From assembly GCA_022605955.1 (NCBI GenBank), contig JAKCOZ010000008.1, positions 21,701,083 through 21,765,082 on the forward strand: 64,000 bases of DNA. Reading direction: 5' to 3'. A program made the translations under genes and the position numbers. Below are positions 38,161 through 50,030 of this stretch, one piece after another. The notes beneath the pieces were generated by a model, which saw only the letters and a program-made list of their open reading frames with translations, had not been told where the DNA came from and did not search any database. How positions within the stretch are numbered: the stretch's first letter is position 1; every line of letters starts with the position of its first letter. This stretch comes from Rallus limicola (Eukaryota; Chordata; Aves; Gruiformes; Rallidae).

Positions 38161-39280
38161 CTAGGGAACAATGTTTCATTGTCAGGAGAAAGGCAACAGA
38201 TATGATTTAACAATTTTTTCACATTTCTAATACTTGTCATTCCCAGATAGAGCAAACATTTGGGATGCTCTCTGGTTTTATCAACATCTAAATTTATGTT
38301 ATTAGGGGTAATTTTTTTGATTAATTTGATTATAGGTAGGGCTCACTCTTTCGTTGAAGAAGTTCCTCTGGAATATGCTGTAATTACTGTCTGTTGTCCC
38401 TCAGATCTGCTAACAGTGCACTGGTAATGGGCTAACTGACAGAAGCATTGTTTTGCCCCACTGCATGTTGTCCTTTTTCCATACTGCTGGGTGCAGCTGA
38501 AGTTCAGTACCACCTATGCGACGTCTGCTATTGATTTCAATGTACTATGCATCCGTTGTGCTTATGCTGAATGGACTTAAGAGCAAAGCGTGTTTATTCT
38601 GCACTACACATCAGGTGATGTTCTGCTACAACCTTGTGCCTTAGATGTGAATCTTGTGAAAGAAATGGACAAAAATTGCAAGAAAGGACCACATGAAGAA
38701 GCACAGGTCTCTGGCTTTCATTTGATTCTATCCTTTCAAACAGAGGAATGTCTAATTTTATATGGAATGCAGTAGATATCAATGTTGAGTTAGAAACAGA
38801 ATTAAGAATAAATATTCTTGGCTTACCCAGAGATGAGGAGGAAAGAGATGTCAATTATGAATAGTATTGGCTGTCGAGAGTCTGCACGTAATGAACGGCT
38901 AGTTGCTATCATGCTGTTAGAAAATAGAGGACTTCCTTATAAAACTTTATCATAGTTGGCACTCTTTCTTCTTATTGTAAAGAAACAAAAGACTGATCTG
39001 GCATGAAGCCTATGCTACATTTTACCTTTAATGGAGATCTACTCAGATCTATGTTTTAGGCGAATTCATGGGTTATATTGCAGCAAACTTCCATCTTTAT
39101 TGCTTGCTATGAATGTGAATTTTATGGAAAACAGGACTATCAAGCTAACAGCTTTGTGTGCTTATTAAAATTTAAAGGTTTTTTTTTTTAGACCTGGAAC
39201 TAGCTCAGTTTTGTTTCTGCACAGTGTGCGAGCTCAGAAATGAAAGCACCTGAAAAATATCATGCCTTTAGGTGACTAAT

Positions 39281-39338
39281 GGCAAAGGTATGTGGTCTGA
39301 AGATGGAGTGGCAAATGTATGTGGTCTGAAGACAGAGC
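39281..39338. repeat. 29-bp imperfect tandem duplication
   Basis: Two 29-base units starting GGCAAAGGTATGTGGTCTGA and GGCAAATGTATGTGGTCTGA follow each other directly and differ at about four positions. The duplication is therefore older than the exact ones at 43743 and 44933. Confidence 0.85.
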
Positions 39339-39894
39339 AGTCAACATTTAAGTGTAGGCTGTTTTGCCAGCTGCCTTCACTCAAATTAGGTGTCATGTGG
39401 GGCTCCTTCCCTCTTTCCTAGCACAGCTGCTCAGGAGATGTCCTTGGTGCATGTGGAGGCATAAAGGTTTAATGCCTCCCAGTTGTGGACTGCTTGAACC
39501 TCATGGCTGGTCGGTGTCAGCAGCAATATGTCAGCCTGACCCATGCTGTCTGCCAGGATGGGGTTGATGGTGGCCACGGGTGCTGGGAGCAGCCTGGTGT
39601 GGAGTGGGGAGTCTCTGTCTGTCCCCAACCCAGCAACATGCCTCTCTTGGGGGAAGGTGTCACCAGGCTGACTTTGTAGGTCTGTGGTGGCCCTCCTGCT
39701 GGTCTTTGTACAGTTGAACCTGAGTTATCTGAATTTATTGTTAGAAAAAAACCTCTGTGGCTTGAAACATGTTCTTCATGCTTTCTGATGTTTATTCATT
39801 ACACTGGAGAGGAATGCGGTTATATTAACATTTGATTATCTCTTGTGTTTCGCCTCTGCTGTTTCATTTCTGTAGCTGATGTTTTCCTTTTTTG

Positions 39895-40090
39895 GGCTGA
39901 AATGCTTTTCCCCGCGTTGTGCGTCCCCGTCCCTCGCTGTGTGCGCTGTAACCCCTGGCAACGCCTGGCACCTTGGCACAAACACGGTGGATGGCGGCTC
40001 CCTGCCGTACGGGTGCACGTCTCTGGCGCCCACCCGACTGTGGACACCACCCCGGGGGGCTGCAGCCACCCTGCATGCTCGCCCGCTTGC
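39895..40090. promoter_or_regulatory. Small CpG cluster
   Basis: I count about 17 CpGs in roughly 190 bases at about 65 percent GC, an observed/expected ratio near 0.85, while both flanks are AT-rich. It is too short for a standard CpG island. Several overlapping open frames result from the GC content and none looks like a protein. It could be a weak promoter, an enhancer, or a GC-rich insertion that has kept its CpGs. Confidence 0.4.
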
Positions 40091-43000
40091 TGCCAGCCAG
40101 GGCCCTTATCCCTGGCCAGGCTTTGTTCATTAGAAGCACTGCAGCTAATGAAGCTGCTGTAAACATCTTCATGGTTTACAGCATGTGAGATTTTCAGACT
40201 CGTCCATCATTGGGTTTATTTTGTTTCAGCGGGTTTTGCTGACATCAATAGCGACAGAATGAGGTCAGCACTGAATTCTTCTGAAAATCTGTCCTCTAAG
40301 GAATTTGTTTTTCACCAGTAAACCAGTAAATAAATAGTCCTGGTACTCTACAGTGATTTAACTTCCTGAGAAACTTCAGCTCGGCAGTGGTCTGTGACTT
40401 CCAGCAAAGACCTGGTTTTGCTCGGTTGGGGAGCTGGGTTGGCAAAGGAGCAGCAAGGTCAGGCCACCTGTCCAAGGGCTTCACCAGTGGACGGATGGAT
40501 CTGGGCTGGTCCCAGGCATGTCCTGGATCTGCAAATCCACTTCAGCTAGAGGTGTTATTTTGCATTTTCTCTCATTATGCTCCTGGGTAACAACGCTTGT
40601 TTCAAAATACTTCTGATAAAGCAAAGAAGGAAAAATGTGGTGATCTTAAGGAAGGATGGGCAGCTATTTCTGTTATCATCTGTGTCTGTGCTGAGACAGC
40701 TCGAATTAATAGACACCCCTGGGAGCATCTGAACACTAAAGTTGACCCACTGAATATTTTGCCATCTGCTTTCTTTTGGAAGAAATATTCCAGGGAAAGT
40801 TGGGAAAAAGTCATGAGCGCTTTACAGCGAGCGTTGTGATATTATTTCCTGAAGATTTATTGCCTTTTGATGGCAGCCTTTCAGCAGAAACTCATGAGTA
40901 GTTATGTTGTGAAGGAATTAGGAACTTTTGTGGCTTGTCTTTAATTTACAAATCAGCAAGAGTACATCTCTCTGAGGTGACATGCGATCTTGAGTAATTT
41001 ACACTATATGACACGGCATCTTTCTCCTGTGTGCAAATTGCCCTCCAGGAATGTGACAAAATGGCAGCCACTCTCATTTAAGCGTTGGCTTACACGGCAA
41101 AATTTAGATCCAACTCAAAAATTTTTGAGAGTTGTGAGCGGTCCCATTAGAAAAAAAGAGATCCAAAAGCTGAATCCAAATCAAATTGGAGTATCCTCTC
41201 TGATTACATTTTGTTTGGATGTAGGATTTCTGTCAGCTTATCTTGTCTTTCAGTACAGCTTCAGTTTTGATATGCGTTTTTGTGTTCAGTATTTCTTCGT
41301 TTAGAAACATCCTTTTGCATATTTAAATCCTTCCATATGTCTATGCACTTTTTATTTTTGTTACATTTTTAATCTTATTTTATTTTGCTTCAGGATCTGG
41401 ATAGTACATTAAGTATACATATTTGTGTTGGTTCTCCTCACCCTCATTGCCTAATCAGGAGAGTATTTTCCTATTCATGCCTGGGAATAGCAGATTTCTA
41501 AAACAATTCCATGGATCTAGACTTACTGTGAGGTTTTATTTTGGAAGGAGTTATTCTCCTGATGAAAATACAACCATCGTATCAATTTAATATTCGGTCT
41601 AACTCCCTGAATCCTATGTTTATGGCAAAGGATCAAGTCAATAAGGCTTTACGACTTTGTCACAGTAGAGTCCTTTCCTCAGTCAAGGAATAAATCCCAG
41701 GCCACACAGAAACCCATTATGTATTCTTGATATGTAAACCATTCCAGAATAAAATTTAATAACAGTAATGAAACTAAATCAACATGACAAATTTCAAATA
41801 ATGCAGTGGAACATTATTATTTTTTTTATCCACCAGCTGTTAAGACTAACTGAAATGGCAGAATCATGATGTGCAAAGTCCTACAGAATAATGCTGTGGA
41901 TTTTGCTGCCGCCGCCGCTGCAACAAGAAACAACCTTTATCAAAAAAACATCTGCTGAGTTCCCTTTGCAATCACTGGCAGCTGAGACCAGTGCACAGTA
42001 AATTACTCTCCCTGTTCCTCTCAGCCCTCTTCTTTATTCCTCTGGTACAACATACAGTGCACCACTGGTAGTTGTTAGAATATTTGTGCTGTGTCTGTGC
42101 TTGCTCTTCTAGTTATAAATAAAGGGGTAAAAAACACCGGGGAAAAGCCCACATACATAAGGTTTCTGTTCAGGACTCCTGCCCCTTCTGTATGTTTAAA
42201 AGGAGATGAAAACTAGATTTAAGGGGCCTTAGTCTAATTTTAATCTGAAAGGTAACCTGCCTCAGTCTGTGGCAGGGAACATCATCTGGATAATAAATAT
42301 GATTAGCTGAATGTTTGATTGATTCAAACCAGTGCATAGTTTGGATCTGGCCTAGTTTTTGCTGAGCTCATTCTTGTCTGGAAATTTTCTGAAAGCTGTC
42401 CATCTCCGTCCGTGTGTGCTACTAGAGAGCAAGCTAACAAAGGCTATGTTAACTAACAAATCATGTCCCCAGAGTGGTGGTGGTTGCAGACATGATGGAT
42501 GCTGCTGCAACTTCAGGTAGGGCTGTACTTAGCCCTCCTCCCCCATTCCCCTTCCAGGGTTGTGAGACTTCAGAAGTCCTCGCGCGCTGGTGGCATGTCA
42601 GGACTTCCTATGGAGAAGGAAAGTCAATCCCAGTTTGCAAGGTCCAAGGAAAAGAGAGACAAACAAACAAATAAACATATATAAAAAATCACAGCTTTCC
42701 ACTGTGCACACAGATATCTGCTTCGCTTTGAGCCCGGCTACAGCAATTCCTCATTTTCTCTGTCCCATGAAGCCCAGCCCTCCCACCTCAGTGAAGCAAC
42801 AGCAGTTACTGTAGCCCTAAATAATGCAGGAGGGAGGGCTCTGCGATATGATCTGGGGGAAACAGCCAAATTTGGGTTTTCAATATGCTGCCAGAATCAG
42901 CAGTTAAGACCTTCATCCAAGAAGAAGGGTTCCTAATAGGAATTTATCTGTGCTGTGGGTGAAAACTTGGAAGTATTGTAGGACTGTTGCAGAGGACTGT

Positions 43001-43742
43001 CACATGTGGTTGGGCCTAAACCACCTGTGGACACCACAGAGACTGTGGAGAAACCAGGCCCTGTGAAAATCAAGCACTCATGGTGTAGATAAGAGGGGTG
43101 TAGACTCTGTCCACATGTCCACCTGATGCCCTGGCAGCTCTAGGTCTGCTGGAGGCTACAAAGCCAAGAACAGTGCAGGGCTGGACTGCCAAGTTCAGTG
43201 GTGCTGGTGGACCTGCAGTGGTAGGAAGGGGGCACGTGGTTTATGAGGGGTGACAGAAGTCTGCTTCTTTCTCGAGGGGAAGCAGGGAAGGTGGGTCTGC
43301 CTCGGGGGTGGGGGACTGCATATGGAGCAGACTGTTCCCCCTTCTGCCTTTACCCTTCCTGTTTATGCCTTTCTCCCACCAGTATGATAGTTAAAAACCA
43401 ACTTGGATCCTGATAGTATTTTTAATATATATCGTCTTCAATGGCAAAGGGCTATTCCCTATTCATATCATTCAGTATTTTTTAATTACTTGATGTACTT
43501 TTGCCTCTGTGAAGCCTTCAGCTTGTTGTGCTTGCAGAGCTATTTATATGTTGCTTTGCCTTGGGACTACTTTCAGAACAGTTGGTATGCAACCTTTTTG
43601 AAGAGAAGTCCTTAAGCTCTGGAAGCAGGCAATAAAAAACTGGAATGCACACAACACAACAAATAATACTAGTTGCACCTAATCCTATTAATTATTTTTA
43701 AATGTACTTCAGCTCAATTACAGAGGGAACTATTGGCCTCTT
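40091..43742. other. Non-genic block
   Basis: No gene is recognised. A 105-codon open frame at plus 40990-41304 has no domain signature. A short GCC repeat in AT-rich surroundings sits at about 41909-41922 and is treated as a finding. Confidence 0.5.
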
Positions 43743-43798
43743 GGCTTAGAATAAAAGCATAGAGGCTGCAGGCTTAGAATAAAAGCATAGAGGCTGCA
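43743..43798. repeat. 28-bp exact tandem duplication
   Basis: The 28-mer starting GGCTTAGAATAAAAGC and ending GGCTGCA occurs twice, back to back and without a mismatch. Exact identity points to a recent event or to an assembly artefact. Confidence 0.95.
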
Positions 43799-44559
43799 CG
43801 ATGGGCTGTGGTCGTAAGTGTTCCCCTGAGCTCTGACGGGAATGGAGAACAGGCTTGTGTTCACTACCCTCACTGTGCACATAAGGTCAATGTATCAGAA
43901 AATAGTCAGCCAAGCAGCTAGTTTTAAGGGCTTTCGTGCACTGATTATGAATCTTATTTTATTGTTCATGTTCCCTTTAAGCTTGACATCAATCTTACTG
44001 CATTATGCACATAATGTGATGCATTATTTTTTTGATGTATAAAGGAAGATTGAAAATACTCCTAAACTGTTTGCCCACTTCATGAAAATATTAAGCAACG
44101 AATGCAATGTGTGACAAGATAGGAATCCTCTCTCTTTGGGATTTCCCAAGGGAATGGGGAGTCACATGTAGACTGGTCTGGAACTTTTAATGAGAAGACA
44201 ATGGTTAGTTTTCTCATAAAACCAGCGAGTCATTGCACCCAACATGATTTCAAGGAAAGGTCAGTTTCAAAATTGTTTGGTTCAGAAAGCACAAGTTGGG
44301 GTTTATGTTTATTTTTAAAGGACTTGTGTCAACATTTTCTTAATGGAAAACAGAAATTGTTTGAAGTAATTTTTTCCTTTGAAACTCAGGCTAACTCAAT
44401 ACAAACTTAACTCAGAAGGGGAATATTTTGAAATGATTAAATTTGAAATTAATAAGAAAATATTTGATTCACCATCACCCATTTTATTTTCAATTTAATG
44501 AATTTTGCTTTCTCATATTTTTCTAACCCAAGGAACCCTTTCTTCACTTGTTGTTTGTG

Positions 44560-44942
44560 GTTATATAGTCACTGAGACAAATTTATTTGGAGTAAGTATA
44601 CAAAATTTTATTAACCTGACTGTACTTTGAATGAAGTCCTCTATGATTGACCACAAAGTAAGAGTTACACATTTGTTACATTGCCTACCTCTTTTCTGCC
44701 CTGGCTCTGAGAGACACCGTGTTTCATGTATACATGTTACCCATCCCTGAATGACATTTGGGGAAAAATGAGTTCAAGAGGGATTCTTTTTGGGTGTTCA
44801 GAACATCCAGGACTTGTTATACTGTCTCTTGGTTAGGAGAGGCTGAGAAGATGCTGTCCTGCTCATCCACTTTCACTAGATAACGATCTATTTGTGGCAT
44901 GAAAGAGGTATTAGCTGGTTTAATGTACATAGGGTTGGTAGT
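44560..44942 (-). other. Candidate minus-strand terminal exon with poly(A) signals
   Basis: On the minus strand a splice-acceptor-like site (TTTTCCTTATACTCAG, AG at 44943-44944) is followed by 41 codons and a stop at 44817-44819. The peptide ends in PNQETV. Its last residues, E-T-V, have the form of a class I PDZ-binding tail, seen on many membrane proteins. Two AATAAA signals follow at 44607-44612 and 44582-44587, giving a 3' untranslated region of about 200 bases. Codon composition looks ordinary for coding DNA. I do not recognise the protein, and no matching upstream exon is secure. An open frame at minus 45498-45698 ends at a GTAAGT donor, but the reading phase does not fit this acceptor. 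A chance open frame is therefore quite possible. It could also be a decayed retroelement tail. Confidence 0.25.
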
Positions 44943-45020
44943 CTGAGTATAAGGAAAACCTGGTTTTAACTGTCTTGGTTGGTAGTCTGAGTATAAGGAA
45001 AACCTGGTTTTAACTGTCTT
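44933..45020. repeat. 44-bp exact tandem duplication
   Basis: Units 44933-44976 and 44977-45020 are identical. The unit contains, on the minus strand, the pyrimidine-rich acceptor TTTTCCTTATACTCAG, so the acceptor is present twice, 44 bases apart. As 44 is not a multiple of three, using the outer acceptor would shift the frame of the candidate terminal exon. Confidence 0.95.
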
Positions 45021-45199
45021 GAAACACAGATACATTTTCAAAAATACGTTTAAAGTGAGAAAAAAAATCTCACCTATTATGTGCCAGTGTTGTCACAGCC
45101 TAACCTGGTGACTTTTTAAGTTCTACTCCCTCGCTTGCTGGTTATGGTTTCACTCAGACTTGCATCACAGACATGGTATAATGCAAAAGGGATATGGGC

Positions 45200-45720
45200 A
45201 GGTATAGTGGTTTAGCTGGGAACGGGTAGTCTGCCTAAAGTATAACCCCCTCTCGTGAGCTGGGCACTATCACGGTTCACTGTCTTCATTCGCAGTCCTT
45301 TTTATAGCCCATCACTTTGTTTTTACTAATCTTATTTTGATTTCCATGCCATAAATGCACAGGAAGGCAGGGCTGTCTTTTCAAGAGGTTGTCCGGGAGC
45401 TTTCCCATGCAACAGGAACCGCCAAACCCCTGACCCAGTTACAGCATACTTGTGGCGGGGGCTATCTGTAAGCTGTGGTTTGTGACCAGGACAAAACTTA
45501 CCCAAAGTCCCTCAGATGGCTTGAACCGCAGGGTATTGTATTCGGTTTTGGCCAATCCTCATTTGAATCTGGATTTCCAAAGAGGGAGGACAGAAAAGGT
45601 GAGGTGAAGGGAAGTGTGTCGGAGGGCAGAGGGTAATTCTCTCTCTGGTATGACATCCTTGCCCAGATGGGTTGCTCCATCACAAGAAGGATATCCAAAA
45701 ATACATGTTCTTAAGCGCTT
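45200..45720 (-). other. Possible old LTR or TATA promoter on the minus strand
   Basis: The minus strand has GGGCTATAAAAAGGAC, a good TATA box, at about 45295-45310. A CpG-bearing stretch follows, containing CAGTGAACCG and CCCAGCTCACGAGAGG. Upstream lies a 66-codon open frame (45498-45698) ending at TTTGG then GTAAGT. The arrangement would suit the U3/R part of an LTR or a small gene promoter. I cannot place it in a known LTR family, and no TG...CA ends or target duplications are evident. Confidence 0.25.
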
Positions 45721-48700
45721 GTCTGGCTATGAACTGTGAGGCCAGCTCAGCCGCCTTCATTCCTGAACTCGTCCATCCCTGTTCTGCAGTGTCTAGGTTT
45801 GACTTCAAAAGTACCAAAAATTAAAATTTATCTGTAAGTGATCTGCTGAAATAGGGCCTCCCAATTATGGAATAGCAAGAGGTGTTTTATAATTTGCAAT
45901 AAAAGCTGTGACAGTTAGAATCTTCATTTATTTCCCTTTTACATAAAATGCGGCCATGTGCATAATAAAGGTTAAAAAAATCCTCGTTATCTGAATTATT
46001 TGAATATCCCAGTTCTAACAATTTTCCCTATGAGTATATCTTGGTAAGAGCCACCCTCTTGTGACAACCATGGCTAAGAGGACTGGATTCTTGCAGCCTG
46101 TGAACTGTTTGCAGGTAACATAACAAACCAGAATAATTTAGCAGGCTCTGGTAAAATTCAGCCTGTCCTTCACAGGCTTTCTCTGGAGAAAATCAGGATT
46201 TCTAACTATGTGTTCTCATGTTTGAAAAAATCCAGACTAATAGAGTTGTTGTTAGTTACAAAAATCCCCAAATGTTGTTACTCTTGCTAAAATATTCATT
46301 AAAGAATGGCTTTTTTTCTTAATTATACTGTTATTAATCTTTGAACTCTTTTTAATGGATGTGGCTTTATTGTTCTCTAACCAACTCAGCTTATAATTCT
46401 ATTGCTATATTTGTGGTTGGCCAGCCATGACACATTGCACTGCACTAAATTTTCATTTTTTTTTCATTCCGTTATTAACAGTCTAGTGATTTTTTTTTTT
46501 TTTAATAAGCAGGAACCCTATATAACATGCTGTAGTCTGAAGTACAGAGGAGAATTAGCATTTGCAGTAAAGATCTAACCTCTTGCAAGAACAGGAGCAT
46601 GGAATTATGAAGCAAAACTAACATTCCTTAGGGAGAGGCTTCTAAAACAAGAAGTCAAACAACTGTTAAAAACATAAAGGGAAGTGAATGATTTTGTGGT
46701 TGGTTTTTGAATACAGTTGCCGAAGAAATGAAATTTTGCCATTTAGTGTTATTATATTAATTATAACTAATTTTTTATTAATATTGTCATAATGACAGTA
46801 CATATTTTGAAGCCAGCTGAAGTTCCAAAGAACTTTCTTCTGCTATTTTTGCTCTAGACAACACAAACGCCCATGTGTCAACTTTGCAGCAGTGGGGGGG
46901 GGCAGCTAGACATTTTCACCAGCAGTGTAAATGCATCTCCCTCCTGCCTGCATCTCGAATAACCTGGGTTGATGTGCTCTTAAAATTGTGGGGTTCTTCT
47001 TGTCGCACAGAACCCCCTAGAGGCAGCGGCACAAATTATCGTGGGTGGTAGTAGGTGGTTTAAAAAAATCAGTTGCTTCCAATTGTCGTAAGAATTTTAC
47101 ATCCTGTTTTTGTCTTTCTACAAACTCGGCTCTCTCAGTAGTTCCAAAGCTGCATTCCTGCATGTTTTTAACAGGATGCAACGGCCATTTCCTTATTTTG
47201 TATGGCTATTTTTATTAGATTACAATTACTTTACATTCTGATTGATTGAGGGCTGAAACTCAGCTATTCATTTGATGTTCCTACAGTCAAAAATATTTCT
47301 TTGAGGTTAGAGTTCCTTTAAAAAACATATTTTCCCTCAATTTTGCATAGACTTTGGTAAATGAAGGAACAAACGCTGTGGCGCAGAAGAGCGCATGTCC
47401 TCTGCGCTCTGTGCCTGCACAACCTTTACTGCTTTGCACGAATTGAGCTCCTGTTAGAAGGGGATGAAGTCATCTGAAACTGTGTAAAAAATTGTTTTGT
47501 TAAAAAGACATGCTTGCTTTAAAGACTACATAGTGCATTGTACGCACACCTCATTTATTACTCTGTAGTTTTCTGCTGCTGTAAAACTGCTGTCAAAATA
47601 GATCATGCTAGCAAAAATATTCTCAGTTTCTTGGTAAAGCTAAATGAAATCAAATATAAAGTTTGTGATACATTAAATCACAAATATAAATATATTCTTT
47701 ACAGCCAGCTGTTATCTCTAAATGTGCACATTTTGAAATGGAAACATTTATCCAACATGCTGATTAGCAATTTCACTTCTGAAAAGCCTGATTACATTTA
47801 AGATGCAAAAGATTAAAATGACTAAACAGATAATGTTAATAGTTCATCTTCCTTGATGTTTTTATATGTTTAAAATGGCAAAAGTTACACCCGAACTCCT
47901 TGCACAGTAAACTCACCAGAAATAGTATGGTTGTAATGTATCTTACCGCAAGTTGTAATCTCTTACGGGCAGTGTTTGAAAGGAAGATTCTGGCTGAGGA
48001 TGCCTGTCTCTGCTTCTTTTATGATATTTACATGCACACGTCTAATTTAAGCTACAAAACTACATAATAGATGATTGTCCTAAAAATGCCCCAAAAGAAT
48101 AACGAATGGTTATCTTAATTACTAGTAGAACTCTAACTTTTGTGCAAGTTCATGTTTGTTATTAATAATTCATTTTTCATCTATTCTTCTGCTCTGTGAA
48201 AACAACTAAACAAAAAAGGAAAAAAAAAAGTCTGGGTTTACATTTAATCTAAAAACCCATCGTGTGTGACAGCTTAATTCTTCCATTTTTGTTATCTGTT
48301 TCTTATACATTTGAACATGCAAATGCAGAGGTAAAACTATTACTGGCCTTTCTTTATACATTGGCAATCAGTGGTTCAAAAGTTCATGCAATACCATATG
48401 TCCTAATAATATTTATCTAAATCTAAAATAATATGGAACTGTCAAATAGGATCCCACATAGTAACAAATGATGGAATGCAGGGGAACTCTTAGATTTAGC
48501 CTTTTCTTTTTTGTCCAACCAGCTAATGCAATAAGACCAATAATAAAAGGTTGTGTAGTAGGCCAAAAGTCTGTGACAGATAAAAAAGAAATGTTGGAAA
48601 CCGATGAAGCTTTTGCACAATTAGATTTTTTGAGGCAGTGCTGTAAGGATTGTCCAGGGCCTGTTCAGTTCTGATTGATGGTAAAATCATAACTACATCA

Positions 48701-49889
48701 TATTAGCTGTAGAGTTCACTGACAGGTTACTGCAGATTAATATTGCTACTGCTGTTCACTTACCATCAAACTGGTGGAAATATGAATTGAGCTGCTCCTA
48801 CAACAAACCCTGCATATTAAGAGGTAGGGTGTTTTACTGAACCATCTCCGTTCTGTCATCAGGGAAGGAGATGCAAACAACATTTATCTCCAAGGTATGT
48901 AGATATATAGTAACACACTAATTAGTTTTTCCAGGGGACCTTGATGATGCTGACCAGGTAGTGTTGCTTTGAGGTTTGGTTTATGATTAAAATGCTACTT
49001 GCAAATGATAATGGACGATATTTTTCTCTGATTTAAATATTTAATCTCATGCAAATAGCAATAGCATGTAATGGATACATGCTTGTTCTGGCAGATGAAA
49101 TAAGAGATATTTTACGGCCCAGGATGAGGGAGGATCTGCACCCCTTCAGTCTTGGCTGGAGACATGGGGCTGGGGTGTGCTGGAAGTCTGCCTGGGGTGC
49201 CCAGCATCCATGGCCGGCACATGCAGCTCCCTGTGACAAGGAGAAGCTCAGGATTGTGCACAGTGGTAGAAAGGATAATGTGTGTTTTTGCAGTCACAAA
49301 AAGCCCCATGGTCTTTGTTTCTTTCTTTGCTGATATTGGGACTTTGTTCTACCAGTATCTCCTCTCACTCAGCACCTCTGGCACCCTCCAAGTACTGGCT
49401 GGTATTTACCCTCTGCTCTACAAGCCTTGAGAGATGAACTTTCTCTTTCCTTGGAGGAAAACCCAACTCTGCCCATCCCCCTGCACACTCTGTAAGCTAT
49501 TTTCTTCCCTTTCCCACTGCCAATGGCTGTGACAAGTTCTCTTTCCCACCATTCCCAGCTATGACAAAGGCATACTGACATCCCACGGTGGGCACCTCTC
49601 ACCTTCCCCCATCCCAACTGCTCAACATATTTCACCAGAATCTGCCCGTTCCTTTCCTTACAAAGCCACACCGTACCAGAATGCCTTTGGCTAGGAAAAA
49701 TAGGTATTTCTGTAACAAACACAAAGTCTAAAAAGACCCTTTGAAAAAGGGCAGCTAGAGGAGAGGTACTGCTATTGGGTCATCGGAGTGGAAGCAAGGT
49801 CCTCGCTGCTGGAGTTGGCAGCCATGCAAAGCAGGCACAAGTTGCCCAAAGCAGCCTTTACTCCTGCTCTTTGCTTTGATCCTCACATC
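45721..49889. other. AT-rich non-genic block
   Basis: No gene is recognised. It holds a homeodomain-type TAAT cluster at 46750-46796, T-runs near 46491, and weak minus-strand splice-flanked segments at 48764-48797 and 49603-49690, all treated as findings. A 94-codon open frame at plus 49049-49333 shows no domain. Confidence 0.5.
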
Positions 49890-50030
49890 TCCCTTGGTCA
49901 CCTCTAGTGAGCTCCTCTGCCTTGTTTTTTCCCTCTGTGAAATGAGAATAATCCTTCTAGGAGCAGGGCAAGAAGTCATTCATTAGTGCTTTCTGGGACT
50001 TGCAGCAGGAAATGTACAACCGAAGCGCAC
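49890..50030 (+). repeat. Possible MIR-like (CORE) SINE fragment
   Basis: GGTCACCTCTAGTGAGCTCC is followed by CTCTGCC, CTCTGTGAAATGAGAATAAT and later CATTAGTGCTTTC. These follow the order of the MIR consensus (GTCACTTAACCTCT, CTCTGTGCCTCAG, CATCTGTAAAATGGGGATAATAATA, then the region before AAGCGCTT). The copy is old and partial. The assignment is from memory of the consensus. Confidence 0.4.

Larger units (their letters stand above)
36661..39280. other. AT-rich non-genic block
   Basis: No gene is recognised. The first 250 bases may still be antisense CR1. A T/G-rich low-complexity stretch lies at 37337-37412 and an A/C-rich tract at 38129-38160. Around 38300-38335 is a short TAAT-rich segment. 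Confidence 0.5.

Noticed and set aside
39845..40188. Several overlapping open frames on both strands near 40 kb
   Set aside because: They come from the small CpG cluster. Frames overlap on both strands with no domain or splice support.
44817..45698. Joining the 45498-45698 frame directly to the terminal exon candidate
   Set aside because: The donor leaves two bases of a codon while the acceptor at 44942 needs phase zero, so the join hits a stop. Treated as separate observations.
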